64,000 nucleotides of DNA from a candidate division KSB1 bacterium (GTDB lineage: Bacteria > Electryoneota > RPQS01). Positions 8,425 through 17,849 of this stretch are shown piece after piece. The position numbers were made by a program, and so were the translations under genes. The notes under the pieces were generated by a model. That model saw nothing but the letters and a program-made list of their open reading frames with translations, did no database searches and was not told the origin of the DNA. Numbering within the stretch: the stretch's first letter is position 1; each line of letters starts with the position of its first letter. Location of the stretch: NCBI GenBank assembly GCA_016214895.1, contig JACRMR010000002.1, forward strand, positions 188,001 through 252,000, given 5' to 3'.

Positions 8425-9998
8425 CGGGCTCGACTCCGATAATCCTACGGACAGCCGCCGGGGACATTCCGATCAAGATCGCGCCGCGCGGTATGGATTG
8501 GGTGGCCGGAGAGGTCGCGGAACTTGTCAACACGCGACCCTCGCGTGTCTGTATTATCTCTGACGAGCGTGTGGCCCTGCTGTATGCTGCCCCGCTCACC
8601 GCGAGTCTGCAAGCCGCGTCGTTTGAGACGCTGACGCTCACGTTTTCGCCGGGCGAGGCAAGCAAAAGCTTACGCACCGTCGAGCGAATGCTGGATCAGC
8701 TCGTGGACGCGCGATTTGCGCGGGATGAGCTCATTATCGGATTGGGTGGGGGTGTGACTACCGATATCGCCGGTTTCGCCGCGGCCATCTATCAGCGAGG
8801 GGTGCGTTGGATTGCCGTGCCGACGACACTGATGGGCATGGTTGACGCGGCGATCGGCGGCAAGACCGGGGTGGATCATGCGCTGGCCAAGAATATGATC
8901 GGCTCGTTTCATCAACCCGCCGCAGTGTTGGCGCCGCTCGCGGCGCTCGATACGCTGCCGATGCGGGAGTGGGTCAGCGGAGCGGCGGAAATCGTGAAGA
9001 GCGCGCTGATTACCGGTGGAGACTTCTGGAGTCGGCTCGCCGCGCGGGAATTGGACCTGCGAAAGTGGAGTGCGCATGACCGACACTGGGTCATTGAGAC
9101 TACGGCGCGCGCGAAGGCCGACATCGTCTCCCGCGATGAACGGGAATCCGGTCCGCGGCGCGTACTCAATCTTGGTCATACGTTCGCGCACGCCATCGAG
9201 ACCGCCACGAACTATCGATGGTACCGGCATGGAGAGGCCGTGATGCTTGGATTGCGCGCTGCGGTTCGCATTTCCAATCAGCATGGATTGTTGCCGGATG
9301 CGATCGCGGTCGAGATCGACGATTTCATCGCGAGAATCCCCGTGCCACGCGCGCAGCTCGATGCGGAAGCGATCGTCGATGCTTTGACCCGCGATAAGAA
9401 AGTCGCTGCGGGGCGGATTCACTGCGTGCTGCTCCGTCAGCCCGGACGAGCGATCGTAACCGATGACGTCCCGGCCCGGCTCGTGAGCGCCACCGCAGAG
9501 TGGCTGTGCGGCATCGCCGCTTATGGTGAGGCGGCGGCGGATGAACATGCCAGCCCGCGTGTCCTGGTCATCCAGGGTCCCAATCTCAATCTGCTGGGCT
9601 CGCGCGAGCCTGCGGTGTATGGAACGGGGACGCTCGACGATTTGGAGCGATTGTGCGTGGAGGCGGGCGCCGCGCTCGGATTGGAGGTGCTGTGCAGGCA
9701 GTCCAATCACGAGGGAGAGCTGGTCGCGCTCATTCAGCAGGCGCGACATTGGGCGGACGGGATCATCTTAAATCCCGGAGGATTTACGCATACGTCAGTT
9801 GCCATCCGCGATGCGTTGAGTGCCGTGCGGATTCCGGCGATCGAAGTGCACCTATCAGATATCGCGCAGCGCGAAGAATTTCGCCGCCGGTCGCTGATCG
9901 CCGATGTCTGCTTCAGGAGCGTAGTCGGCAAAGGCGGACAAGGATATGTCGAAGGGCTGGAAACGCTCGCCGCAAGATTCAGGAATTCGCCAAACTGA
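8421..9998 (+). CDS. aroB-aroQ: Fused 3-dehydroquinate synthase / type II 3-dehydroquinase (AroB-AroQ)
   Basis: 525 aa carrying two consecutive shikimate enzymes. Residues 1 to about 365 are dehydroquinate synthase: IGLGGGVTTDIAGFAAAIY (NAD), VPTTLMGMVDAAIGGKTGVDH, LAKNMIGSFHQP, SGAAEIVKSALI, LNLGHTFAHAIE and HGEAVMLGL, including the metal-ligand His/Glu. After a 10-15 residue linker, residues about 380-525 are type II dehydroquinase: VIQGPNLNLLGSREP, the catalytic Tyr in VYGTGTLDDLE, CRQSNHEGELV, ILNPGGFTHTSVAIRDAL, and EVHLSD, where HLSN is usual. No stop or frameshift separates them. The fusion would hand dehydroquinate straight to the dehydratase. Last gene of the operon. Confidence 0.94.
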   Translation: MTGSTPIILRTAAGDIPIKIAPRGMDWVAGEVAELVNTRPSRVCIISDERVALLYAAPLTASLQAASFETLTLTFSPGEASKSLRTVERMLDQLVDARFARDELIIGLGGGVTTDIAGFAAAIYQRGVRWIAVPTTLMGMVDAAIGGKTGVDHALAKNMIGSFHQPAAVLAPLAALDTLPMREWVSGAAEIVKSALITGGDFWSRLAARELDLRKWSAHDRHWVIETTARAKADIVSRDERESGPRRVLNLGHTFAHAIETATNYRWYRHGEAVMLGLRAAVRISNQHGLLPDAIAVEIDDFIARIPVPRAQLDAEAIVDALTRDKKVAAGRIHCVLLRQPGRAIVTDDVPARLVSATAEWLCGIAAYGEAAADEHASPRVLVIQGPNLNLLGSREPAVYGTGTLDDLERLCVEAGAALGLEVLCRQSNHEGELVALIQQARHWADGIILNPGGFTHTSVAIRDALSAVRIPAIEVHLSDIAQREEFRRRSLIADVCFRSVVGKGGQGYVEGLETLAARFRNSPN

Positions 9999-10106
9999 CC
10001 CGATCATCCGGTCCGCCGGGAACCTCCCGGAGCCAACCGAGTACAATTCAAGACAAAACTACGACGGCCATGCTCAGGCCGCGAAACGCAGATCAAGGGA
10101 ATTGCC

Positions 10107-11072
10107 GTGTCCGAAAAAGCTGTACAGCAAGTTGTCATTATTGGTTCGGGACCCGCGGGACTGACCGCCGCCATTTACGCCGGCCGGGCGAATCTGAAGC
10201 CGGTGGTTATCGAAGGACTGCAACCTGGCGGTCAATTGATGATCACCAGCGACGTGGAGAACTACCCCGGTTTCCCGGACGGAATTATGGGCCCGGAACT
10301 GATGGAGTTATTCCACAAACAGGCAGAGCGGTTCGGGACCACGTTTATCGATGACATCGTCAGTTCGCTTGATGTCACGAAACGACCGTTCAAGATCAAC
10401 CTCGATTCCGGCGAATACGTGCTCGCGGAAGCGGTGATCGTCGCTTCCGGTGCATCGGCGAAGTGGCTTGGTCTTGACTCGGAACAGAAGTTGCAGGGCA
10501 AGGGCGTCTCCGCCTGCGCGACTTGCGACGGCTTCTTTTTCCGCGACAAGGTCGTGACCGTCATTGGCGGCGGAGATACGGCGATGGAAGAGGCAAATTA
10601 CCTGACCCGTCACGCGTCAAAGGTCATTTTGATTCACCGCCGTGACGCTTTCCGCGCGTCGAAAATTATGCAGGACCGCGTGCTCAACAATCCGAAAGTC
10701 GAGATCTTGTACAACTCGGTCGTCACCGAAGTACTGTCCGATGCGGCGGCGGCCAAAGTAACGGGTTGCAGAGTGAAGAATATTCAATCCGGCAGCCTGT
10801 CTGATGTGGCCTGCGACGGTTTTTTTGTCGCCATTGGACACGAACCGAATACGAAGATCGTCCGCGACGTGCTCAAGACTGACGAAGCCGGATACTTGCT
10901 CCACCATCCCGACTCGTCCTACACCGATATTCCCGGCTTGTTCGTCGCGGGTGACGTGCACGATCACAAGTACCGGCAGGCGGTGACGGCCGCGGGCGCC
11001 GGATGTATGGCGGCAATCGATGCCGAGAAATGGCTGGAGGTACAGGAACACGAACGTAGCCTTGTACTCTGA
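10107..11072 (+). CDS. trxB: Thioredoxin reductase (NADPH)
   Basis: Reduces thioredoxin with NADPH through FAD. 321 aa. FAD loop VIIGSGPAGLTAAIYAGRA at the N-terminus, GGQLMITSDVENYPGFP, the redox pair CATC (Cys-137/Cys-140) in GVSACATCDGFFF, the NADPH loop VIGGGDTAMEEANYL with HRRDAFRAS, and the C-terminal FAD motif LFVAGDVHDHKYRQAVTAAGAGCMAA. GTG start six bases after AAGGGA. It lies 108 bases after the shikimate operon and probably has its own transcript, ended by the hairpin at 11123. Confidence 0.96.
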   Translation: MSEKAVQQVVIIGSGPAGLTAAIYAGRANLKPVVIEGLQPGGQLMITSDVENYPGFPDGIMGPELMELFHKQAERFGTTFIDDIVSSLDVTKRPFKINLDSGEYVLAEAVIVASGASAKWLGLDSEQKLQGKGVSACATCDGFFFRDKVVTVIGGGDTAMEEANYLTRHASKVILIHRRDAFRASKIMQDRVLNNPKVEILYNSVVTEVLSDAAAAKVTGCRVKNIQSGSLSDVACDGFFVAIGHEPNTKIVRDVLKTDEAGYLLHHPDSSYTDIPGLFVAGDVHDHKYRQAVTAAGAGCMAAIDAEKWLEVQEHERSLVL

Positions 11073-11122
11073 GGCATAACCTGCGGCGGATCGACCTCGG
11101 GCGCAAAACTCCGATAGAACAT

Positions 11123-11145
11123 AGGCTTGCGGGTTTCGCAAGCCT
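11123..11145 (+). terminator. Terminator hairpin after trxB
   Basis: AGGCTTGCG (11123-11131) pairs perfectly with CGCAAGCCT (11137-11145) across a five-base loop, then TTGCTATATT. It lies 50 bases after the trxB stop. Confidence 0.6.
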
Positions 11146-11155
11146 TTGCTATATT
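11127..11155 (+). promoter_or_regulatory. Possible sigma-70 promoter for lpdA
   Basis: TTGCGG (11127-11132), 17 bases, TATATT (11150-11155). The -35 overlaps the trxB terminator stem. Predicted start near 11162, so the leader is about 52 bases. Confidence 0.35.
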
Positions 11156-11213
11156 CCATTGGGTGCGGTCTGTCCGAGATCGCACCGTAACTTTTCTATG
11201 AACAATTGGTTAC

Positions 11214-12641
11214 ATGAGTGACTCGGTGAGGGATTTCGATCTGCTGGTGCTGGGGGGAGGCCCCGGAGGCTATGTTGCGGCAATTCGGGCGGCTCAGCTC
11301 GGTCTAAAAGCCTGCGTTGCGGATGAGCAGCCACTCGGTGGAATCTGCGTCAACTGGGGCTGTATCCCGTCAAAAGCTTTGCTTAAGACGGCGGAATATG
11401 TGCAGGATCTCAAACATCTGGTTCCAGAGCTGGGGATCCATGCTCCGCTGCAAGGCATGGACTGGGCGAAAATCATCAAGCGGTCCCGCGACGTCTCGGC
11501 GAAGAATTCGTCGGGAGTCGAGTTCATCGTCAAGAAACTTGGCATTCATCGGCCGCACGGGCGATTCCGATTGACCGGAGAACGAACGGTTGAAGTATTC
11601 GAGGCAGGCAATCCGTCAACCGTGATTGACCGGGTCCGCGGAACGCACGTCATCATCGCCACCGGCAGCGCGAATCGCAATCTGCCGAACGTGACGGTTG
11701 ACCGCGAGCGCGTGATTACGTTCAAGGAGGCGATGTCACTTCCGGCGCAGCCCGCCGAGTTGATCATTATCGGGGCCGGGGCGATTGGAATCGAGTTCGC
11801 TTACTTCTACGCGGCATTGGGCACGAAGGTTACCGTGATCGAGATGTTGCCACGCATACTGCCGGTTGAAGACGTTGAGTGCAGTCAAGCGGTCGCCCGG
11901 GCGTTCAAGAAGCTGGGGGTCGAAATTCATGTATCGACGCGGGTCCAGTCGATTGTACGCACCGGCGAACGAGTGACCGTGACGACAGCCAATGACGCGG
12001 GAACGAAGGAATTTGGCGGCGACGCATGTTTGGTGGCGATCGGGTTTCGCGCGAATCTGGATGACTGGGGATTCGAACAAACCGGCGTCGGATCGGAGCG
12101 CGGGTTCATTAAGGTTGACGAGTTCTACCGCACAAATGTCCCCGGGTACTATGCCATCGGCGATGTGATCGGTCCGCCGCAGCTTGCGCACGTGGCCTCA
12201 CACGAGGGTATGGTGTGCGTCGAAGCCATCGCCGGACAGCAGCCGCACGTGATCGACTACGGAAACATTCCGTCATGTACCTACTGCCAGCCGCAGGTGG
12301 CGAGCGTGGGTCTGACCGAAGAGAAATGCAAGGAGCAGGGACTCGCCGTCAAGATCGGCAAGTTTCCGTTCATGGCCTCGGGCAAAGCCAATGCCACGGG
12401 ACACACCGACGGATTCGTGAAGTTGATTTTCGCCGAGCAGGATGACCGATTGCTCGGCGCACATATCGTCGGTAACGACGCGACGGAGATGATCGCCGAA
12501 CTCTGCACCGCCCGCGCACTGGGAGCAAGAGCCGCGGACTTGTTCAACACGATTCACGCGCATCCCACGCTGAGCGAGGCGGTCATGGAGGCCGCGGCCG
12601 CCGCGTACGGGCACGCCATTCACTACTTGGGCCGGGCGTAA
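11214..12641 (+). CDS. lpdA: Dihydrolipoyl dehydrogenase (E3)
   Basis: Re-oxidises dihydrolipoamide of 2-oxo-acid dehydrogenases or the glycine cleavage system with NAD and FAD. 475 aa. FAD loop LLVLGGGPGGYVAAIRAAQ; redox-active pair Cys-45/Cys-50 in GGICVNWGCIPSKALL; NAD loop LIIIGAGAIGIEFAYFYAALG; FAD motif YYAIGDVIGPPQLAHVASHEG; the catalytic HAHPTLSEAVMEAA at the C-terminus. The CVNWGC variant of CLNVGC is common in many anaerobes. No E1/E2 genes are adjacent, so its complex cannot be named from context. Start ATG at 11214. Confidence 0.93.
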   Translation: MSDSVRDFDLLVLGGGPGGYVAAIRAAQLGLKACVADEQPLGGICVNWGCIPSKALLKTAEYVQDLKHLVPELGIHAPLQGMDWAKIIKRSRDVSAKNSSGVEFIVKKLGIHRPHGRFRLTGERTVEVFEAGNPSTVIDRVRGTHVIIATGSANRNLPNVTVDRERVITFKEAMSLPAQPAELIIIGAGAIGIEFAYFYAALGTKVTVIEMLPRILPVEDVECSQAVARAFKKLGVEIHVSTRVQSIVRTGERVTVTTANDAGTKEFGGDACLVAIGFRANLDDWGFEQTGVGSERGFIKVDEFYRTNVPGYYAIGDVIGPPQLAHVASHEGMVCVEAIAGQQPHVIDYGNIPSCTYCQPQVASVGLTEEKCKEQGLAVKIGKFPFMASGKANATGHTDGFVKLIFAEQDDRLLGAHIVGNDATEMIAELCTARALGARAADLFNTIHAHPTLSEAVMEAAAAAYGHAIHYLGRA

Positions 12642-12662
12642 ATCCCGCATCCGGGAGGGACT

Positions 12663-13073
12663 ATGAAGAGCATCACCCTTTCGCTACTGTTCGCCGTTCT
12701 GATTTCGACCAGCGCGCCGCAGGCGTCCGCTCAGGAGCCGGTGAAGCCGGTGGACATCTCCAAGGCGCAACCGCGCGTCATGGGACTCCATGAGCAGGGC
12801 TGGCAAGAAGGCGTCAAAGTCGGCGACAAGCACTCCGGCAAGGTCGGTTGGTTCTTCGCGGGGTTCGGCAATGTTCCGTTGCTGTGGTTGCCCTGGAAAG
12901 TGGAACCGCGACATCCCGCCAAGCCGCCGGTTGTGGCGGAGGAAGAGTTTAACAGCGGTTTCAGAAACGGCTATCGCGCGGGCTGGAAGAATTCGCACAA
13001 GACGTTTTACATCGCGGGTATGATCGTCTCGTCCGCCGCCGCCGGTGCGATTATCGCCTCACAAGCGGATTAA
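12663..13073 (+). CDS. Small exported protein with glycine-spaced helix
   Basis: 136 aa, family not recognised. A clear signal peptide (about residues 1-24, cleaved near ASAQ) is followed by two similar glycine-spaced segments, GWQEGVKVGDKHSGKVGW and GFRNGYRAGWKNSHKT, and a C-terminal membrane stretch FYIAGMIVSSAAAGAIIAS. The glycine every three to four residues resembles glycine-zipper outer-membrane or periplasmic proteins. A strong GGGAGGGA ribosome site precedes the ATG. It overlaps the next lipoprotein gene (TAATG), so the two are coupled and likely act together in the envelope. Confidence 0.72.
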   Translation: MKSITLSLLFAVLISTSAPQASAQEPVKPVDISKAQPRVMGLHEQGWQEGVKVGDKHSGKVGWFFAGFGNVPLLWLPWKVEPRHPAKPPVVAEEEFNSGFRNGYRAGWKNSHKTFYIAGMIVSSAAAGAIIASQAD

Positions 13074-13480
13074 TGCGATCGCGCCTTCCCGTTTGGCTGC
13101 TTTCGGGCTTCGCCTTCGTGGTGTTTGCTGCCGGTTGCGGCCCCCGTGAATCCGTGCAGACGACACCCGCCCCTGCGCCCGAGTCCAGGCCGGCGCCGCC
13201 GCGGCGGATTCGCGACTCCCAATTCGACGATCGCTTTCTGAACCGGCAGGCATTGCGCGCGGGCGAAGTCCGCGAGCAATTGAACGAATGGAAGCAGAGC
13301 GCGAGCCGGCACAAGGCTGAAATCCGGGAACTCGTGCTCAAGCGCAAGGGAGAGCTCCTGTTTATTCAAAAGGACATCCGCAACAACCAATATCTGCTGG
13401 CGGGCGAACGGGACTCGCTGTTATCGCCGTTGGACTCCGAAGCGATTGAGTTGGCCGAGGAATTGATCACGCTGAAATAG
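13073..13480 (+). CDS. Small lipoprotein, coiled C-terminus
   Basis: 135 aa, family not recognised. Lipoprotein signal with lipobox FAAGC at about residue 22, then a proline-rich linker ([16 protein letters not shown]) and a charged, mostly helical C-terminal half rich in E, K, R and L. It is translationally coupled to the preceding exported glycine-zipper-like protein. Confidence 0.72.
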   Translation: MRSRLPVWLLSGFAFVVFAAGCGPRESVQTTPAPAPESRPAPPRRIRDSQFDDRFLNRQALRAGEVREQLNEWKQSASRHKAEIRELVLKRKGELLFIQKDIRNNQYLLAGERDSLLSPLDSEAIELAEELITLK

Positions 13481-13512
13481 CAAGTATTCATCAGGAACCG
13501 CAATCCGCATCC

Positions 13513-14982
13513 ATGGCAAAGAACATCACCCCGCGCGCGCAGGATTACAATCAGTGGTATGTTGATCTCGTGCGCGAGGCCAAGCTCGCCGACTACGCGC
13601 CCGTTAAGGGCTGCATGGTCATCCGCCCCAACGGCTATTCGATCTGGGAGGCCATTCAACAGAATCTCGACCGCATGTTCAAGGAGACCGGGCACGTCAA
13701 CGCGTATTTCCCGCTCCTGATTCCGCAGTCGTATCTCGAAAAGGAAGCCGAACACGTTGACGGTTTCGCGCTCGAATGCGCCGTCGTGACGCATTCGGGA
13801 TTGCAGCGCGTCGAGGGCGAATCCGGTTTGCGTCCGAAAGGCAAACTCGACGAAGCGTATGTGATCCGCCCGACATCCGAGACGGTGATCTGGGCGATGT
13901 ATAAGAACTGGATTCAGAGTTATCGCGATCTGCCGTTGCTCATCAACCAATGGGCGAACGTTTACCGCTGGGAAATGCGGACGCGCCTGTTTCTGCGCAC
14001 GGCGGAGTTCCTCTGGCAGGAGGGGCACACCGCGCACGCCTCCGCCGACGAGGCCGAAACGGAGACGCTCAAGATGCTCGGCGTCTATCGGACCTTTGCC
14101 GAGGACTATATGGCAGTGCCCGTGATTCATGGGCTGAAAAGCGAAGGACAGAAGTTTCCCGGCGCCGTGCGGACGTACTGCATTGAAGCCATGATGCAGG
14201 ACAAGAAGGCGCTACAGGCGGGCACGTCGCACAATCTTGGACAGAATTTCGCGAAGGCGTTTGACGTGACCTTTCAAAATGTCAGGAACGAACTGGAGTA
14301 CGTGTACGCGACCTCGTGGGGAGTCTCGACCCGTTTGGTCGGCGCCCTTATCATGTCGCACGCGGACGACGACGGTATGGTGATTCCGCCCAAGCTCGCG
14401 CAAGTACCGGTAATTGCAATTCCGATAATCCGCAAGAACGATGACTCCAGCAAGGTGATGAATGAATTGCTGGGGGTCGTAGCCGATCTGCGCAAGGCAG
14501 GCGTGGCCGTCAAAGTCGATGATCGCGACAACGTCACCCCCGGTTTCAAGTTCGCGGAGGCCGAACTTTTCGGCTATCCGCTGCGGATCGAACTGGGACC
14601 GCGCGATCTCGAAAGCGGGCAGCTCGTCGCCACGAAGCGCAATACGCGCGAGAAGCTCACCCTGCCGCTGGAGCGGGCTGCACAGGAAATCCCCGGTCTG
14701 CTCAACACCATTCAAGCGGAACTGCTCGCCGCGGCCCGGAAACGGCTTGCTGAGAATACGAAGGAAGTCAACAGCTACGACGAGTTCAAGGAATACGTGG
14801 CAGCGGATGAAGGCTTCGCGCTGTGCCACTGGGCGGGCGGCACCGAGGACGAGAAGCGAGTCCAGGAAGAGACCAAGGCCACCCTGCGCGTGATTCCAAT
14901 CGATGTTCCGAAGGAACAGGGCAAGTGTATGCTGACCGGAAAGGACTCCCCGCAGCGAGTCGTGTTTTCGAAAGCATACTAA
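13513..14982 (+). CDS. proS: Prolyl-tRNA synthetase (short, archaeal/eukaryotic type)
   Basis: Charges tRNA-Pro with proline. 489 aa, the size of the ProS type without the bacterial editing insertion. Class II motifs: [15 protein letters not shown] near residue 40, [18 protein letters not shown] (about 116-135), motif 2 [25 protein letters not shown], and [14 protein letters not shown] (motif 3 side). The C-terminal zinc-type domain ends in RVVFSKAY with the usual terminal tyrosine. The start is ATG 13513; the ribosome site is weak. Confidence 0.95.
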   Translation: MAKNITPRAQDYNQWYVDLVREAKLADYAPVKGCMVIRPNGYSIWEAIQQNLDRMFKETGHVNAYFPLLIPQSYLEKEAEHVDGFALECAVVTHSGLQRVEGESGLRPKGKLDEAYVIRPTSETVIWAMYKNWIQSYRDLPLLINQWANVYRWEMRTRLFLRTAEFLWQEGHTAHASADEAETETLKMLGVYRTFAEDYMAVPVIHGLKSEGQKFPGAVRTYCIEAMMQDKKALQAGTSHNLGQNFAKAFDVTFQNVRNELEYVYATSWGVSTRLVGALIMSHADDDGMVIPPKLAQVPVIAIPIIRKNDDSSKVMNELLGVVADLRKAGVAVKVDDRDNVTPGFKFAEAELFGYPLRIELGPRDLESGQLVATKRNTREKLTLPLERAAQEIPGLLNTIQAELLAAARKRLAENTKEVNSYDEFKEYVAADEGFALCHWAGGTEDEKRVQEETKATLRVIPIDVPKEQGKCMLTGKDSPQRVVFSKAY

Positions 14983-15109
14983 ATTCGCCGGGCGGGAACC
15001 GAGTCTGCGATCGCCGGGTTACATAGAGTCCGGCTGAGGAGTCCGATTGACGGACATCGGCCCGTCGATCTGAACGGGGTACAAGGCAAACGGGGATGAT
15101 TCGGATATC

Positions 15110-15655
15110 ATGGTTGAGCAGGTCGAATCCAAGGGACTGGTGCTGGTCAACACCGGTGACGGCAAGGGCAAGACGACTGCCGCGCTCGGCACGGTGTTGC
15201 GCGCGGTCGGCTATGGTCACCGCTGCTTGATCGTGCAGTTTATTAAGGGCAGCTGGATGTACGGCGAATTGAAATCGATTCGCCGGCTTGAGCCGGAAGT
15301 TGAGTTTCATCGCATGGGCAAGGGCTTCGTCGGCATTATCGATGACAAGCTCCCGCGCGAGGAACACGAACAGGCGGCGCGCGACGCGCTGGCCTTCGCC
15401 AAGCAGAAGTTGGCGTCGGGCAGCTATCAACTCGTGTTGCTGGACGAGATCTTCGTCGCCATTTCACTGAGCCTGATTACGACCGAGAGTGTGTTGGACT
15501 TGATGGACGCGCGTCCCGTCGCCACGACGCTGATTATGACCGGACGCGGCGCGCCCCAATCGATTATTGACCGCGCCGATACGGTTACCGAGATGCGCGA
15601 AATCAAGCACGCGTTTCAGCGCGGAATGCTCGCGCGGCAGGGCGTTGACTACTAA
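15110..15655 (+). CDS. cobO: Corrinoid (cob(I)alamin) adenosyltransferase, CobO/BtuR type
   Basis: Transfers the adenosyl group of ATP to cob(I)yrinic acid a,c-diamide or cob(I)alamin, giving coenzyme B12. 181 aa. P-loop GDGKGKTTAALGTVLRA near residues 17-33, FIKGSWMYGE, and LVLLDEIFVAISL as the Walker B region, then LIMTGRGAPQSIIDRADTVTEMREIKHAF, typical of the family C-terminus. No other cobalamin genes are adjacent; salvage or a distal pathway is possible. Confidence 0.92.
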   Translation: MVEQVESKGLVLVNTGDGKGKTTAALGTVLRAVGYGHRCLIVQFIKGSWMYGELKSIRRLEPEVEFHRMGKGFVGIIDDKLPREEHEQAARDALAFAKQKLASGSYQLVLLDEIFVAISLSLITTESVLDLMDARPVATTLIMTGRGAPQSIIDRADTVTEMREIKHAFQRGMLARQGVDY

Positions 15656-15699
15656 GGGATGCGAACAGACGTTGCTTCATCGAATCAAAGTGCATAGCA

Positions 15700-17685
15700 G
15701 TGGCTCCTGAGAAAGACAATAGCAAGAAGAAACCCGGAATGCCCGGCGGCGGACGTAGATTCAATTTCTCCGTCTGGTACCTGATTGTCGTGCTGCTGGC
15801 ATTGCTGGTGGCGCAGGCATTTCTTGGCACCCCGCGCTCGATTCCGATCCCCTACTCGCAGTTCAAGCAATACGTGGCCGACGGCCGCATCGTGCGCGCG
15901 GTGGTCACGCCCGAGCGCATTTACGGCGACGTCAAGATGGACTCCGCCGGCACCCTCATCCCGAAATCGTTCGAGACCAATCGCGTTGATGACGATGACC
16001 TGGTCAAGAGTCTGACCGAACAGGGAGTGCAATTCGAGGGACGTCAGGAGACGGATTGGTGGAAGAATCTGCTGTTCTGGATCTTCCCGTTCGCGCTGAT
16101 CATTCTGTTCTGGACCTTCATGCTGCGACGGATGGGCGGCGGCGGGGCCGGCGGCGTGATGTCGTTCGGCAAGTCGCGCGCCAAAGTCTATATGGAGAGC
16201 GCCACGAAGCTGAGCTTCAAGGATGTCGCAGGAATCGACGAAGCGGTCGAGGAACTCAAAGAGGTTGTCGAGTTCCTGAAGACTCCCGCGAAGTTCCGCG
16301 CGCTCGGCGCGAATATCCCCAAGGGTGTGCTGCTGGTCGGTCCTCCGGGAACCGGCAAGACGCTGTTGGCCAAGGCGGTTGCCGGCGAAGCAAAGGTTCC
16401 GTTCTTCTCGATCTCAGGTTCGGACTTCGTGGAGATGTTCGTCGGCGTTGGCGCCGCGCGGGTGCGCGATCTGTTCCAGCAGGCGCAAGGCAAGGCGCCC
16501 TGCATCGTGTTCATCGACGAGCTGGATGCACTCGGCAAAGCGCGGGGCTCCAATCCATGGGGCGGGCACGACGAGCGCGAGCAGACGTTGAACGCCCTCC
16601 TCGTAGAAATGGATGGCTTCGAGTCGAGCAAAGGTGTCATCATCATGGCGGCCACCAATCGGCCCGAGATTCTCGACATGGCACTATTGCGACCGGGTCG
16701 ATTCGATCGGCAGGTCGTCGTGGATCCGCCCAACATCGATGGCCGCGATGCCATCCTGAAAGTGCATATTCGCGGGAAGAAAGTCTCGTCCGAGGTCAAC
16801 CTGCGCCTGATTGCCGCACGGACACCCGGTTTTGCCGGCGCTGATCTTGCCAACGCCATCAACGAGGCCGCACTGCTGGCCGCGCGCCGCGGCAAGAAAG
16901 AAATCGGCATGCAGGAACTTGAAGAGGCGGTCGATCGCGAAATGACCGGCATCGAGCGCCGCAGTCGAGTCTTGAAACCGAAAGTCAAAGAGAAGATTGC
17001 GTACCATGAATGCGGACATGCCATCGTGGGCGCGATGCTCAAACATATGGACCCGATTCATCGGGTGTCAATTATCCCGCGCGGCGTGGCCACGCTCGGT
17101 CACACGCTCTATCTGCCGACCGAGGATCAATACCTGATCACCCGCGAGGAGCTTGTGGATCGAATTACGTCCGCGCTCGGCGGGCGCGCGGCGGAGGAAG
17201 TCGTCTTCAACGAAATCACGTCGGGCGCGTACAACGACCTGCAACAGGTCACCGGAATGGCGCGGGCGATGGTCATGGACTACGGCATGTCGGAAAAGCT
17301 CGGGCAGCTGGTTTACCGCAAGCGCAGTCAGCCGACGCGGGAAATGCCCTACGCGATGAATGAGGACATCTACGGTGAGAAGACCGCCGACGTCATCGAC
17401 GCCGAGGTCCGCGGCATCGTGGATGAATGCTATATCAAGGCGCGATCGATCCTGCTCGAACACCGCGAATTGCTCGAGCGAATGGCCCAGGCACTGCTTG
17501 AAGTTGAAGTCCTCGAAGGAGACAAGCTCCGCGAGTTCCTCGGCGCCGACGCAACGACTGATTTCACCGCGCTCGCGAATGAGTCCCTGTCCAACGGCAA
17601 ACCTCCCGAGGGTTCCCAAGTCGCGCCGCCGCCCACGGAGGTTTCGGACCCCGAGCCGCCGCCCCACGTCGATAAGCGTGCCTGA
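15700..17685 (+). CDS. ftsH: ATP-dependent zinc metalloprotease FtsH
   Basis: Membrane-bound AAA+ protease for quality control and turnover of regulators. 661 aa. Two membrane segments (about residues 28-45 and 125-142) flank a periplasmic domain. AAA+ domain: GPPGTGKT at about 214-221, [11 protein letters not shown], second region of homology [20 protein letters not shown]. Zinc site HECGH at about 436-440 with the third ligand expected in the DLQQ helix region. The C-terminal 30 residues are low-complexity Pro/Ser/Glu. GTG start at 15700, 44 bases after cobO, with a weak ribosome site. Confidence 0.97.
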   Translation: MAPEKDNSKKKPGMPGGGRRFNFSVWYLIVVLLALLVAQAFLGTPRSIPIPYSQFKQYVADGRIVRAVVTPERIYGDVKMDSAGTLIPKSFETNRVDDDDLVKSLTEQGVQFEGRQETDWWKNLLFWIFPFALIILFWTFMLRRMGGGGAGGVMSFGKSRAKVYMESATKLSFKDVAGIDEAVEELKEVVEFLKTPAKFRALGANIPKGVLLVGPPGTGKTLLAKAVAGEAKVPFFSISGSDFVEMFVGVGAARVRDLFQQAQGKAPCIVFIDELDALGKARGSNPWGGHDEREQTLNALLVEMDGFESSKGVIIMAATNRPEILDMALLRPGRFDRQVVVDPPNIDGRDAILKVHIRGKKVSSEVNLRLIAARTPGFAGADLANAINEAALLAARRGKKEIGMQELEEAVDREMTGIERRSRVLKPKVKEKIAYHECGHAIVGAMLKHMDPIHRVSIIPRGVATLGHTLYLPTEDQYLITREELVDRITSALGGRAAEEVVFNEITSGAYNDLQQVTGMARAMVMDYGMSEKLGQLVYRKRSQPTREMPYAMNEDIYGEKTADVIDAEVRGIVDECYIKARSILLEHRELLERMAQALLEVEVLEGDKLREFLGADATTDFTALANESLSNGKPPEGSQVAPPPTEVSDPEPPPHVDKRA

Positions 17686-17690
17686 TACTC

Positions 17691-17716
17691 GCGCCCGGCG
17701 CTCTGCAACCGGGCGC
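17691..17716 (+). terminator. Hairpin after ftsH
   Basis: GCGCCCGG (17691-17698) pairs with CCGGGCGC (17709-17716) across a ten-base loop, six bases after the ftsH stop. No U-run follows, so it may be Rho-assisted or an mRNA-end structure. Confidence 0.45.
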
Positions 17717-17802
17717 ACGGGTAACCGCAATTCGCATCACACATCATCTCAGAACCACTCCTAACTGCATGTTCTCTAAGCAGGTTTCACATAGTCGGTA
17801 CC

Positions 17803-17818
17803 CGGCACGGAGGTTGCA
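17803..17818 (+). promoter_or_regulatory. Near-consensus sigma-54 promoter for the secreted protein gene
   Basis: CGGCACG-GAGG-TTGCA matches TGGCACG-N4-TTGCA except for the first base, with GG at 17804-17805 and GC at 17816-17817. Predicted start near 17829, 21 bases upstream of the ATG at 17850 and just before its GGAGG ribosome site. Confidence 0.7.
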
Positions 17819-17849
17819 CGCCTCCCACGTCATCAAACCTGGAGGTCTG

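Noticed and set aside
15573-15580. GCCGATAC near the end of cobO as a sigma-28 -10 for ftsH
   Set aside because: Inside coding sequence and without a matching -35.
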